From DATFVA01 sp963711455 (GTDB lineage: Bacteria > Bacteroidota > Ignavibacteria > Ignavibacteriales > Ignavibacteriaceae), in assembly GCA_963711455.1 (NCBI GenBank), contig CAVQEH010000006.1, positions 992,001 through 1,056,000 on the forward strand: a stretch of 64,000 nt of DNA, given 5' to 3'. The notes under the pieces are model-generated. The model ran no database searches. It was given only the letters and a program-made list of their open reading frames with translations, and was not told the origin of the DNA. This document shows, piece by piece, positions 10,147 to 18,878 of this stretch; positions within the stretch are counted from its first letter, which is position 1; each line of letters starts with the position of its first letter. The position numbers and the translations under genes are program-made.

Positions 10147-10830
10147 TTAAGAGTTCCTGCGAATAATTTCCACATTGTCTCCTCTGCCGGTAATAACAAT
10201 ATCTGCAAAGTTTAAAAATAAACCTGTTTCAACCACGCCGGTTATTGATTTAATTTCCTTATTCAATTGGATAGGATTATTAATTTCATCCAAATGAAGA
10301 TCAATTATAAAATTGCCCGCATCAGTTTTATAAGGAATGTTATCCTTCATTCTTAACCTGGGTTTGTAATTTCTTTTTTCAAATTTTTTAAAGATGTGAG
10401 ATGAACCAAACTGCACTACTTCAACAGGCAATGGGAACTTCCCGAGCTTTTTTACCATTTTGCCCGAATCCACTACCCAGATTATTTTTTTAGAAACTTC
10501 AGCAACTAATTTTTCATAAAGTAGAGCGCCGCCGCCGCCTTTAATTCCATTAAGGTCTGGGTCAACCTCATCTGCTCCATCAATAGTTAAATCTGTTTTT
10601 TCAATTTCATTGATCGACAGAATTTCGATTCCCAGAGTTGAAGCTAACTGTAATGTAGCTGAGGAGGTTGAGACAGCTTTTATTCTTAAGCCCTCTTTTA
10701 TAAGCTCCCCGATTTTTCTTATAGTATAATAAACAGTGGAACCGGTTCCCAATCCTAACAGCATTCCGTCTTCAATAAATTCTACAGCTTTTTCCCCGGC
10801 ATTTAATTTTTCAATATTGTGATCTGCCAT
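10147..10830 (-). CDS. rpiA: Ribose-5-phosphate isomerase A
   Basis: RpiA interconverts ribose 5-phosphate and ribulose 5-phosphate in the non-oxidative pentose phosphate pathway. The family hallmarks are present: 'GLGTGSTVYYTI', 'DLTIDGADEVDPDL', 'IKGGGGALLYEKLVA' and 'VDSGKMVKKLGKFPLPVEV'. I take the ATG at 10830 ('MADHNIEKLNAGEKA', 227 residues, the usual length). The frame extends to a TTG at 10848, adding six residues that family members generally lack. It lies 65 bases downstream of the rhodanese-like lipoprotein gene and directly ahead of the PLP enzyme gene, so it may share that operon's transcript or have its own promoter. Confidence 0.95.
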   Translation of the reverse strand: MADHNIEKLNAGEKAVEFIEDGMLLGLGTGSTVYYTIRKIGELIKEGLRIKAVSTSSATLQLASTLGIEILSINEIEKTDLTIDGADEVDPDLNGIKGGGGALLYEKLVAEVSKKIIWVVDSGKMVKKLGKFPLPVEVVQFGSSHIFKKFEKRNYKPRLRMKDNIPYKTDAGNFIIDLHLDEINNPIQLNKEIKSITGVVETGLFLNFADIVITGRGDNVEIIRRNS

Positions 10831-10895
10831 AGTAATTATTCTTTTCAAGAATTTCTGGTGAAAGTTACAAAAAAAATGATAGAAATAATTTAAGA

Positions 10896-11948
10896 TTAAT
10901 TTCCTGTTACGAAAGGATAATTTCTTATGTTTTCTTCGGAGAATGCTTTGTCATGGAAAAGAAGAGAATTTAAGAGAAGGGGATAGAACATATTATTAGC
11001 ACCGAACAATACAGATTTGGCATCATAACCAAGCAACCGGAGGTAAGCTACGATAAAAGCACTTTGCTGTCCGTCAACAGAGTACAATGCACTCTTTTTA
11101 TTTGAAGGAAATGATTGAAGGTATTCTGAACTGCTTAATTCAGAACGGGGAAATGGATGAAATAATACAGCACCTGCGGGATGGAAAATACCATCCGTTA
11201 TATTTTTATAAAGCCTTAATGTATCAAAACAAACAATAAAATAGTCTTCATTATTACTCATCAACCAGCCATAATTTATGGTTGCTTCACCTTCATGGTT
11301 TATCAGGCTATCTTCAAATGTAATCTGCAATAAATCTTTTATTCTTTGTTTTACACTTTCTTCCAATGAAGAACCGGATAAATTTACTTTAGGCAGAGGT
11401 GTAAAAGGTGGTTTAGGAACTATGTCCTGTGAATATCCTCCTAATAATGAATAATCAATATCGCGTGCATTTAACCACTGATCAGAGAATGCCTGGTTCC
11501 ATGCTGCCATTCCATAGCTCATTGAATATGTATTATTAAAACCGTATAATCTCAACAGGCAGGTGTAATAAGCAGATGATTGTCCGTTTCTACTTATAAT
11601 TACAATTTTTGGATAATGTTGAAAATCCAGGCTGTCAAGCAAAGCAATTAATTGAGATGGGGATTTATTTATTGCTCCTTCAATATGACCTGAAGAAAAT
11701 TCTTCAGAAGGTCTGATATCTAAAAGCAAGTAACTTTGCAAATTCGAATATACTTCATCAACATTGACCAGCGATGGCATAGCTGAAGAATTTATATAAT
11801 CGCCTTCCTCTTCAAGATAATATAATAGTTTTCCTCCCTCAACAAGTGGCGCTTGAACAGGGACTGCAATTTTGTCTTTTAAGCAGCCGTAAAAGTTTGC
11901 CGATAAAATTAAAATGCAAATGAAAAAATATTTTAAAGCATACTTCAT
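10896..11948 (-). CDS. Tandem rhodanese-like lipoprotein, catalytic Cys absent (copy B)
   Basis: A 350-residue predicted lipoprotein: a hydrophobic signal with a lipobox ending at C22 ('NFYGC'), so anchored in the outer membrane or periplasm. Residues about 60-150 are a rhodanese domain ('YLLLDIRPSEEFSSGHIEGAIN', 'LYGFNNTYSMSYGMAAW'). The active-site loop CxxGxRS reads SRNGQSS (S119 in place of the cysteine). A second, weaker rhodanese-like unit near the C-terminus has SVDGQQS in 'SALYSVDGQQSAFIVAYLRLLGY'. Both loops lack a thiol, so sulfur transfer is unlikely; a binding role is inferred. It is a paralogue of the adjacent upstream gene (same length, same layout) and is the last surface gene of the TonB-receptor operon. 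Confidence 0.8.
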   Translation of the reverse strand: MKYALKYFFICILILSANFYGCLKDKIAVPVQAPLVEGGKLLYYLEEEGDYINSSAMPSLVNVDEVYSNLQSYLLLDIRPSEEFSSGHIEGAINKSPSQLIALLDSLDFQHYPKIVIISRNGQSSAYYTCLLRLYGFNNTYSMSYGMAAWNQAFSDQWLNARDIDYSLLGGYSQDIVPKPPFTPLPKVNLSGSSLEESVKQRIKDLLQITFEDSLINHEGEATINYGWLMSNNEDYFIVCFDTLRLYKNITDGIFHPAGAVLFHPFPRSELSSSEYLQSFPSNKKSALYSVDGQQSAFIVAYLRLLGYDAKSVLFGANNMFYPLLLNSLLFHDKAFSEENIRNYPFVTGN

Positions 11949-11975
11949 GTTAACGAATGTATTAAATTATGTTTT

Positions 11976-13028
11976 TTACCCGCCCGTTACATACGGATAA
12001 TTCTTAATCTTTGCTGAAGAGAATGCATACTGGTTCAATCCATTAGCATTTAAAAGAGAATTATAAAACATATTGTTTGCTCCGAATAAAACCGATTTAG
12101 CATTGTAGCCAAGAATACGAAGATAAGCAACAACAAATGCACTCAACTCACCGTTAGTTGTATAAATAACTACCTTACTGTCCGATGGTAAAGTCTGTAA
12201 AAATCTTGAACTGCTGAAGTCGGAAGCCGGGGGAGGACGAAACCATACGGATTCCTCTGGATGAGTAATTCCGTCAGTATGATCCTTATACAGCAATCCT
12301 TCATCATAGCATACTATAAAAAAATCTTCAATATGAGCAGCCAAAGTTGTAAACTCAATTGTAGCAGTGCTTTCCTGGCTGCCAAGATTATCTTCATACT
12401 CAATGTTCATTATATCTTTTATTCTATGCTTTACACTGGATTCCAAAGAAGAATCTGAAAGTACTACATTGGGCAGCGCAGAATAAGCTGAATTTGAATA
12501 ATAGACAGCAGTAAAATCTTCTAGCAGAGAATAGTCTTCATGTAATGCACCGAACCATTCGTCCGAAAATGCAATATTCCATGCAGCCATTCCATAGCTT
12601 AAGGAATATGTGTTTTCAAATCCATATAATCTGAGAAGACATGTATAATAAGCTGAGGACTGCCCATTCCTGCTTATTATAATTACCTTCGAATATTTTT
12701 TATAGTTAATGCTTTCAAGAAAAGAAACTAATGCGGAGTGAGTTAAATTTATTGCTCCTTCAATATGTCCGGCAGAAAAATCAATGGGAGGTCTTATATC
12801 AATTAATAAATAATTATGAAGATTGGAATAGACCTCAACTGCGTTTACAAGAGAAGGTGCTTCCACCGTGTTTATATAATCACCTTCATCTTCAAGATAA
12901 AATAATAATTGTCCTGCGTTATCAAGCGGTAAATCAGGAGTTGGGGTAATTTTATCTTTCAGGCATCCATAGAAATATGAGGATTCAATAAAAATCAAAA
13001 TGTATAATATTTTTTTTGTGCGGATCAT
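11976..13028 (-). CDS. Tandem rhodanese-like lipoprotein, catalytic Cys absent (copy A)
   Basis: This is the paralogue of the neighbouring copy B, also 350 residues, with a lipobox cysteine at C22 ('YFYGC') followed by the shared 'LKDKI'. The first rhodanese-like domain has 'LLIDIRPPIDFSAGHIEGAIN' and the loop SRNGQSS, with S119 at the catalytic position. The C-terminal repeat has TTNGELS. Both copies keep the 'VLFGANNMFY' segment near the C-terminus. The start ATG overlaps the TGA stop of the DUF4249-like gene (ATGA, 13025-13028), which suggests translational coupling. Tandem duplication with divergence is the simplest origin. Function is unknown; ligand binding or partnership with the TonB receptor is inference. 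Confidence 0.8.
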   Translation of the reverse strand: MIRTKKILYILIFIESSYFYGCLKDKITPTPDLPLDNAGQLLFYLEDEGDYINTVEAPSLVNAVEVYSNLHNYLLIDIRPPIDFSAGHIEGAINLTHSALVSFLESINYKKYSKVIIISRNGQSSAYYTCLLRLYGFENTYSLSYGMAAWNIAFSDEWFGALHEDYSLLEDFTAVYYSNSAYSALPNVVLSDSSLESSVKHRIKDIMNIEYEDNLGSQESTATIEFTTLAAHIEDFFIVCYDEGLLYKDHTDGITHPEESVWFRPPPASDFSSSRFLQTLPSDSKVVIYTTNGELSAFVVAYLRILGYNAKSVLFGANNMFYNSLLNANGLNQYAFSSAKIKNYPYVTGG

Positions 13029-13819
13029 GGACGTACTTTATAACCCTCGGTCATTCCTATAAATAAACCGATAACATTTTCACCATAAACATTCCAGGCA
13101 ACAGCACCTCCACCCGATGTGAATGTATTATCAATCGGATTACCATTTGATTTGGTTATAAAATAATCTTTGTATGCTTTATCGAAAGCGTAAACCTGAA
13201 TGTAGAAAGAATCGCTGTACGAAATTGTATTGTAAGGTGCGGGAATATCTATTGTTCTCACATCGACAACGGCAGGAAAATTTTCCGAAGCAATGATTGA
13301 CTGGAAGTCACCGGCTTTTGGCGAATAATTACCTTCTGAAATTATCCACGCGGCTCCATATGCTTCATTAGGCTTAGCTGTAACTTCTGCTGCAAGATAG
13401 TTGTTATTAACATTTAAGGTCTGCACTACGCTTGGAGTGTCCGGCACATATGTTTTGCTATAAACAGATTTTCCATTTACGCTTGCAAAAAGTTCGTATT
13501 GTTCGCCGCTATTAATAACAAGATTTGTTATCGGTTTATAAAGACCATTTGAAATATAATGAACAGGAATTATTTTAACCCCGTTTTCCCGGATATATGC
13601 TATTGCGTCTTTAATTTCTGCTTTGTGAATATCATATTGAACACCGAGGGGAAGAGTATGGGTTATTGTAACGCCTTCGAAAATATTACCTGCGGAAAGC
13701 TGTGCATTTATTACTGTATATTCCTTGTATTCAAGATCTGAATTTACATCAGTGCTGTTTTCACAGGAAGCGAATAAAAATGAAAAAATAAAAAGTGCCG
13801 CATAGCTTATTTTCATCAT
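13025..13819 (-). CDS. DUF4249-like lipoprotein
   Basis: A 264-residue predicted lipoprotein with signal peptide and lipobox near residue 19 ('FLFASC'). The body is beta-rich and resembles the DUF4249 family of Bacteroidota. Members of that family are typically encoded beside TonB-dependent receptors with a carboxypeptidase-like N-terminal domain, as here. The role of the family is not established; a surface accessory or substrate-binding lipoprotein is likely. It starts one base after the receptor stop and overlaps the next gene by four bases, so it is tightly co-transcribed and co-translated. The DUF4249 assignment rests on general pattern and context and is moderately sure. Confidence 0.65.
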   Translation of the reverse strand: MMKISYAALFIFSFLFASCENSTDVNSDLEYKEYTVINAQLSAGNIFEGVTITHTLPLGVQYDIHKAEIKDAIAYIRENGVKIIPVHYISNGLYKPITNLVINSGEQYELFASVNGKSVYSKTYVPDTPSVVQTLNVNNNYLAAEVTAKPNEAYGAAWIISEGNYSPKAGDFQSIIASENFPAVVDVRTIDIPAPYNTISYSDSFYIQVYAFDKAYKDYFITKSNGNPIDNTFTSGGGAVAWNVYGENVIGLFIGMTEGYKVRP

Positions 13820-13820
13820 A

Positions 13821-16133
13821 TCAAAATTCCAGTTTAATTCCAGCCATTGGTATTACAGGAAACAGGCTGATCTGTTTAAGTTTCGGAATATCCTCGCCAT
13901 TAGCATTTTTTTCAAAAGTAACGTATTGAGCAAAAGCATTATTCCTGTTATATACATTATAAATATTTAAGTATGCTTCCCATTGAAATCCAGCCCAAAT
14001 AAATTTGTAAGCTGCATTTAAATCCAGTTTATGATAAGCGGGAAGCTTATAACCATTTCTCTCTGTATAATTAAAATCAATTCCGGTAGATTCATCAAGA
14101 CCAATTCCTGTAAAAATATATTGCCCTATTGGAAGAGTAAATCCTTGTCCCGAAGCAAAAATCCAGGTAGCACCAAATGTCCAGTTTCTATCCGGTTCGT
14201 AGGTAACAACTATGGAAACATCATGCCTTCTATCGTAGCGGGGATAAAAGACTCTGCCGGCATTGAGCTCATCATATTGACTCCGTGTCCAGGAAAGAGT
14301 ATAACCGATCCAGCCCGAAAAATCACCAAGCGTTTTGTTGGCAAAAAATTCAACCCCGTATGCTTCACCTTCACCTTCTGTAAACTGGTCATCGATATTT
14401 TTATTTCTTGGGTCAAATTGCGGGCTGTTCTTAAACTCATAAAGAGACTGCATTCTTTTATAGTAACTTTCTATTGAAAAAACATAATCAGGCAGAGTAT
14501 AATCAAAGCCAAAGACGTATTGTGTGGATTTACCGGGTTTAATATTTTTGGTAGAAGGATACCAGAAATCAGTAGGTAAAGCTATATCATTTCTCAAAAT
14601 CAGATGCAAAAACTGGTGGGCGATTGCGAATGCACCTTTTATTCTGAATTTTGGAAAGGGGGAATAATCAACAGAAATCCTTGGTTCAAAACTGAGATAT
14701 TGCTGCTGGTTAAAGTAGTAAGCTCTCCCGCCTATGTTAGTAAAAAGATTATTTGTTAAATGAGATTCCATTTGAAAATATAAAGATGCTTCGAGTGAAG
14801 TTAAATTAAATCCTGCAAACGGATCACTTTCAATTGCAGGGTTATAAACATCGCTGTATAATAAATGATAATTGTGCATAGCAAGATCGAAACCCATCTT
14901 GGAAATATTATTTTCATTCCAATGCAATTCAATTTTCTGATGAGCATCCAGGTCTTTTAATTCGGAAGATGAAAAATAATTTGTCAATGTTCCGGGTGTA
15001 AGACTGTCATTTATCGAAGAGCTAAAAGTATAATCTACGAAGCTTAACAAACTGTTGGTAAAAACCGAATTAGAATTAATTTGTATCCAGTTCAATCCAA
15101 GTGCAATATTTCTCCAGTTAATATTATAGTCAGTGTTTTTTGCTGCAGGACTATAGATATTGTCCTGGTCATACATACCGCTTATAAATAATATACTTTC
15201 TTCGCTTAACGTACGGGTGATTTTAGCATTTAAATCATAAAAATTATAACGCGGTACTGTAGAATTCTCATCAAATTTTTTTTGAAATAAATCATAATAC
15301 ATTTTTCTGCCGGAAATCATATAAGTAGTATTTTCTCCCATTGGACCTTCAAAGGTTGCATGAGAATTTACCGCGCCTAAACTTATTATTCCTTTATTTC
15401 CTTCTTTTGTTCCGGAACGAAGTTTTATATCGAGCACGCTTGAGAGTCTGCCGCCATATTCCGCAGGGAATGCGCCTTTAATTAATTTTACATCTTTTAA
15501 CGCATCAGAGTTAAATGTGCTTGCAAAATTTCCAAGATGTGCAGGATTATAAACAGTTATACCGTCAACCAGCGTGAGTGTCTGATCAGGTGAACCGCCT
15601 CTTACATAAAGCCCGTTTGAAATTTCCGATACAGTTGCGACTCCGGGCAGCATCTGAAGGGAACGAAACAAATCAACCTCCCCGGTTAATGAAGGAAGCT
15701 TTTTAAGAATTTCAGGAGAAATATCAATTGTGCTCACATCCGGTATTTTTTGCTTTTCACCTCTTACTACAATTTCTTGAAGCTTTACATTTTCGGGCTG
15801 CATTTCAATATTTAAACGGAAAACCAATTGTGAGCTGTCTAATCTGATTTCGCGGATAACTGTTTTATAACCAATATATCTGGCTATTATATAATAGGTG
15901 GAAGCTGGAACATCAGGAATGACATAAAATCCATACTGATTTGTTACGGCGCCCCGGAAAGGAGGGGATGCAAAATTTAATGTGTCTTTATAAAGAAGCA
16001 GATTAGTGCTTAATAATGCTTCACCAGTTGAAGCATCGGTAATTAATCCGGAAATCTTAACTTCTCTTTGCTGTGATAATCCAGTTGATAGAGTTAATAA
16101 GGAAAGTAATAATATTATAGTTGATCTTTTCAC
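13821..16133 (-). CDS. TonB-dependent receptor with carboxypeptidase-like N-terminal domain
   Basis: A 770-residue outer-membrane receptor: signal peptide (cleavage near 'GLSQQ'), then a carboxypeptidase-regulatory-like domain (about 24-115, 'VKISGLITDASTGEALLSTN'). The plug domain follows (about 120-240, 'LFRSLQMLPGV', 'GLYVRGGSPDQTLTLVDGI', 'FPAEYGGRLSSVLDIKLRSG'), then a beta-barrel ending in the terminal aromatic 'MAGIKLEF'. It is the first gene of a four-gene surface operon with the DUF4249-like and the two rhodanese-like lipoproteins. Receptors of this shape import ligands energised by TonB/ExbBD; no SusD homologue lies nearby, and the ligand cannot be told from sequence. Confidence 0.93.
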   Translation of the reverse strand: MKRSTIILLLSLLTLSTGLSQQREVKISGLITDASTGEALLSTNLLLYKDTLNFASPPFRGAVTNQYGFYVIPDVPASTYYIIARYIGYKTVIREIRLDSSQLVFRLNIEMQPENVKLQEIVVRGEKQKIPDVSTIDISPEILKKLPSLTGEVDLFRSLQMLPGVATVSEISNGLYVRGGSPDQTLTLVDGITVYNPAHLGNFASTFNSDALKDVKLIKGAFPAEYGGRLSSVLDIKLRSGTKEGNKGIISLGAVNSHATFEGPMGENTTYMISGRKMYYDLFQKKFDENSTVPRYNFYDLNAKITRTLSEESILFISGMYDQDNIYSPAAKNTDYNINWRNIALGLNWIQINSNSVFTNSLLSFVDYTFSSSINDSLTPGTLTNYFSSSELKDLDAHQKIELHWNENNISKMGFDLAMHNYHLLYSDVYNPAIESDPFAGFNLTSLEASLYFQMESHLTNNLFTNIGGRAYYFNQQQYLSFEPRISVDYSPFPKFRIKGAFAIAHQFLHLILRNDIALPTDFWYPSTKNIKPGKSTQYVFGFDYTLPDYVFSIESYYKRMQSLYEFKNSPQFDPRNKNIDDQFTEGEGEAYGVEFFANKTLGDFSGWIGYTLSWTRSQYDELNAGRVFYPRYDRRHDVSIVVTYEPDRNWTFGATWIFASGQGFTLPIGQYIFTGIGLDESTGIDFNYTERNGYKLPAYHKLDLNAAYKFIWAGFQWEAYLNIYNVYNRNNAFAQYVTFEKNANGEDIPKLKQISLFPVIPMAGIKLEF

Positions 16134-16493
16134 CTGAACCTTTCAGAATGATTATTAAAAATAAAAAAAGTAATACTGAAAACCACCGTTTGACCAAAAG
16201 AAAAATTTAAATTCAGTGCTAACCTTTTTCTATATAATTCTTTTTTTTATAAAATTTATTTAAATTTAGCAGGTAATTTTGTTTGCGAATTAAGGATTTT
16301 ATGATAAAGGTGGAGATACTAATCTGAAGCGATAATTTCCATTATTTAAAATAAGATTCTGCTTTAAAGTGAAATTAATCAGGAGGAGACCTATCAGCGG
16401 GAAGCATCGGGATATTTTTCAAACAACACTCGTGGATTTCCAAAAAGTCTCTGATTCAAAATAAATATCATCTTAGTAAAAAAGGAGGATGAG
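16134..16493. other. Divergent intergenic region
   Basis: 360 AT-rich bases between the minus-strand receptor operon and the plus-strand lipoprotein gene, so it must hold promoters for both. A TAATTTTG word at 16274-16281 (plus strand) fits the Bacteroidetes -7 element but lacks a matching -33 TTTG. An isolated AGGAGGAG near 16381 is not followed by an ORF. The true ribosome binding site for the plus gene is AAGGAGG just before 16494. Nothing else is recognised. Confidence 0.5.
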
Positions 16494-17834
16494 ATGAAAT
16501 CAATTAATTTCTTATTTAGTGTTTTAGGTTTAATGTTAATTACTTTTTTCTTTGGCTGCCGTGATAAAGGGTATGAAATACCGCCGGCCGATGGTCGTGT
16601 AGTCGGAAGTATTCATGGCATTGTGCAGGATAATTATACTAAAGAAAGAATTGCAGGTGCGGAAATACAATATGTAGTCGGCGGCGAATATAAAACAGTA
16701 AAAACCGATAGCCTTGGTTATTACTTTATCTCAGGTCTTGGTACCGGGGAATACGAATTAACGGTTTTTGCAAATGGTAATTATGCCAAAGGCAAAAGTG
16801 TTGTCTCTGTACCTTCAATTGAGGAAGTTGCAGGACCAAACCCTTCATTAAAGGACTACAATGTAAGCCTGGTTGAAGATATTTTTCTATATAAGCTTAA
16901 TGCAGGAGTTACAGGATCATTATATGCACAGGATTCCTTTGGCAATATGCAGCCTGCAGCTAACATTACAATAATAGTGAGGTTTTCCGACAGTGGTATT
17001 GAGCCTGCTGTTTATTCAACCACAACCGATAACGATGGTAATTATCTGTTTGATAAAAATCTGCCGGCATATAATAATTATTATACTGTTCTTTATTCAT
17101 TACCTTTTACTTTGAACGGTATTGATTATAATGCAGCATCAATCAGCAATATAAACCTTACACCCGAAATTAATATTAAAGCTTCGAATTTAGTTGCTTC
17201 GATATCCACTTCCAGTGTGGTTTTAATCAGCAGTCCTTTCAATCAAACTAATTTTGATCCTGCTGCAAATTTTCAATTTGTCTTTTCAAAATCTGTTGAT
17301 ATTTCAACCGTAGATATTCAATTAAGACGTAATGATTACTATGGTACAGTGGTTTATTTTGAAGATACCTGGAGTGCAAACAATACCACCCTGATTATGG
17401 ACCCTTATGCACTCCTTAGAGATAATACCCAGTATTATATTTCTGTTCAAGGAAAAACAATTGACAATTCTTCATTTGATTTTTATGGATATGTTTTAAC
17501 TTCCGGTGAAAATCAGCAAATAGTGTTGTTACATACAAATCTTGAAACCATTGAGGGAAGCTATACAACTACATTTCCTGTCGATGAAAATATTGAACTT
17601 TTATTCAGCACGGCTGTAGATACAGCTTATTCTACCTTTACTTTAAATGAAAATAATTACCCATATAATAATGTTCCAATTGATATATCATTATCATCAG
17701 ATATGAAGACTGTTACAATAAATCCGGTAGACAGTCTTAATTTTAATTTTAATTACAGTCTGTACTATTATGCATATTCATTTGGCGGTTATTATACTTC
17801 ATACACTATTAACTTTAAAACTGCAAATCAATAG
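16494..17834 (+). CDS. Surface lipoprotein with carboxypeptidase-like and Ig-like domains
   Basis: 446 residues with a signal peptide and lipobox near residue 22 ('FFFGC'), hence a predicted lipoprotein. Residues about 37-110 form a carboxypeptidase-regulatory-like beta-sandwich ('GSIHGIVQDNYTKERIAGAEI', 'TDSLGYYFISGLGTGEYEL'). A second similar unit spans about 135-200 ('TTDNDGNYLFDKNLP'). The C-terminal half looks like two Big_5-type Ig-like domains ('FDPAANFQFVFSKSVD', 'FPVDENIELLFSTAVD'). An AAGGAGG lies six bases ahead of the ATG. It appears monocistronic, with a hairpin following. Its role is probably structural or adhesive on the cell surface; the partner is unknown. Confidence 0.8.
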   Translation: MKSINFLFSVLGLMLITFFFGCRDKGYEIPPADGRVVGSIHGIVQDNYTKERIAGAEIQYVVGGEYKTVKTDSLGYYFISGLGTGEYELTVFANGNYAKGKSVVSVPSIEEVAGPNPSLKDYNVSLVEDIFLYKLNAGVTGSLYAQDSFGNMQPAANITIIVRFSDSGIEPAVYSTTTDNDGNYLFDKNLPAYNNYYTVLYSLPFTLNGIDYNAASISNINLTPEINIKASNLVASISTSSVVLISSPFNQTNFDPAANFQFVFSKSVDISTVDIQLRRNDYYGTVVYFEDTWSANNTTLIMDPYALLRDNTQYYISVQGKTIDNSSFDFYGYVLTSGENQQIVLLHTNLETIEGSYTTTFPVDENIELLFSTAVDTAYSTFTLNENNYPYNNVPIDISLSSDMKTVTINPVDSLNFNFNYSLYYYAYSFGGYYTSYTINFKTANQ

Positions 17835-18244
17835 TTATTAAGAACGGGTATAAAGGTATAGGGCAAATCAAAATGTCCTGTACCTTACCTTATAGCAACC
17901 TCAAATTTCTCTTCGGCGAAAATTAGCCATTATTGGTGAATCTCCACCATCCTGAAAAAAATAAAGGGTAATTAATTCACTTTATTAAGATACATTCTGA
18001 TGGCATATACTTTGGTTTATACCACTGTTAAACTTTTGGTTTCAATGCCAAAGTTAACATAAGATTAAATTTGATTTTCCACGAAAGCTGCCAGAGGGAG
18101 AAATTTTGGTAAATAGCAACTATTGCAAAACATATAATTCAGTACTCCTAACTCCTCAGAACTTTACTAAACCTAATAAACAGATTTTACAGAAGGTTGC
18201 TGTGGAATCTTTAATTCAATAATATCTTAACAATGGAGGTCTTT
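17835..18244. other. Long 5' region of acetate module with competing inverted repeats
   Basis: About 400 bases without a gene. It holds the 17853-17886 hairpin, and a second structured stretch in which CCAAAGT (18048-18054) can pair with ACTTTGG (18009-18015). The longer CCAAAGTTAAC (18048-18058) can instead pair, with bulges, with the segment at 18027-18039. These pairings exclude each other. No promoter is clear. The region precedes satP-acs and may be its leader, but that is inference. Confidence 0.4.
17853..17886 (+). terminator. Possible terminator hairpin after lipoprotein gene
   Basis: AAGGTATAGG (17853-17862) pairs with CCTGTACCTT (17877-17886): a ten-pair stem with one G-U pair and a 14-base loop, starting 18 bases after the stop. 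No good T-run follows, so this could be another RNA structure. Confidence 0.35.
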
Positions 18245-18838
18245 ATGCCAGATACTACAAACGTAGCTGCCGGTTTAACCAAACTTACCGATACTACAGC
18301 TAATCCTGCTCCCCTTGGACTGCTTGGATTCGGTTTTACAACAGTTCTACTTAATATTCATAATGCCGGTTTCATTAGTTTAAGTAGTATGATTTTAGCA
18401 ATGGGAATTTTTTATGGTGGAATGGCGCAAATATTTGCCGGCTGGATGGAATGGAAAAAAGGGAACACTTTCGGTACTACTGCTTTTACTTCTTACGGAT
18501 TATTCTGGTTAACACTTGTTTATCTTATTGTGATGCCAAGCTGGGGCGGGGTAGCCGCTGCAGATGAAGGTGGAATGGTAGCTTACCTATTTATGTGGGG
18601 TTTATTCACTTTTGTGATGTGGATTGCAACTTTAAAACACAATAGAGCTTTACAGGTTGTATTTTTTACTTTATTTATATTATTTTGGTTACTGGCGCTT
18701 GGTGATGCGACAGGAAGTTCAGGAATTAAAACATTTGCAGGATGGGAAGGTATATTCTGCGGTTTATCTGCTATCTATCTGGCGCTTGCACAGGTTTTGA
18801 ATGAAACATATGGTAAAACAGTGCTTCCGATAGGATAA
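18245..18838 (+). CDS. satP: GPR1/FUN34/YaaH (SatP) family acetate transporter
   Basis: A small integral membrane protein with about six transmembrane helices and the family signature 'NPAPLGLLGFGFTTV' near its N-terminus. Members such as E. coli SatP carry acetate or succinate across the inner membrane. I choose ATG 18245 (197 residues) because an upstream in-frame ATG at 18233 is itself part of the ribosome binding site GGAGGT (18235-18240). It sits 40 bases before the acetyl-CoA synthetase gene, which supports acetate uptake feeding Acs. The symbol reflects the family; substrate preference within it is inferred from context. Confidence 0.9.
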   Translation: MPDTTNVAAGLTKLTDTTANPAPLGLLGFGFTTVLLNIHNAGFISLSSMILAMGIFYGGMAQIFAGWMEWKKGNTFGTTAFTSYGLFWLTLVYLIVMPSWGGVAAADEGGMVAYLFMWGLFTFVMWIATLKHNRALQVVFFTLFILFWLLALGDATGSSGIKTFAGWEGIFCGLSAIYLALAQVLNETYGKTVLPIG

Positions 18839-18878
18839 AAATAATTTTCATTCAATATAAAATACAGGAGTTAATTTA

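Noticed and set aside
18233..18244. ATG at 18233 as start of satP
   Set aside because: This ATG is part of the GGAGGT ribosome binding site that correctly serves ATG 18245.
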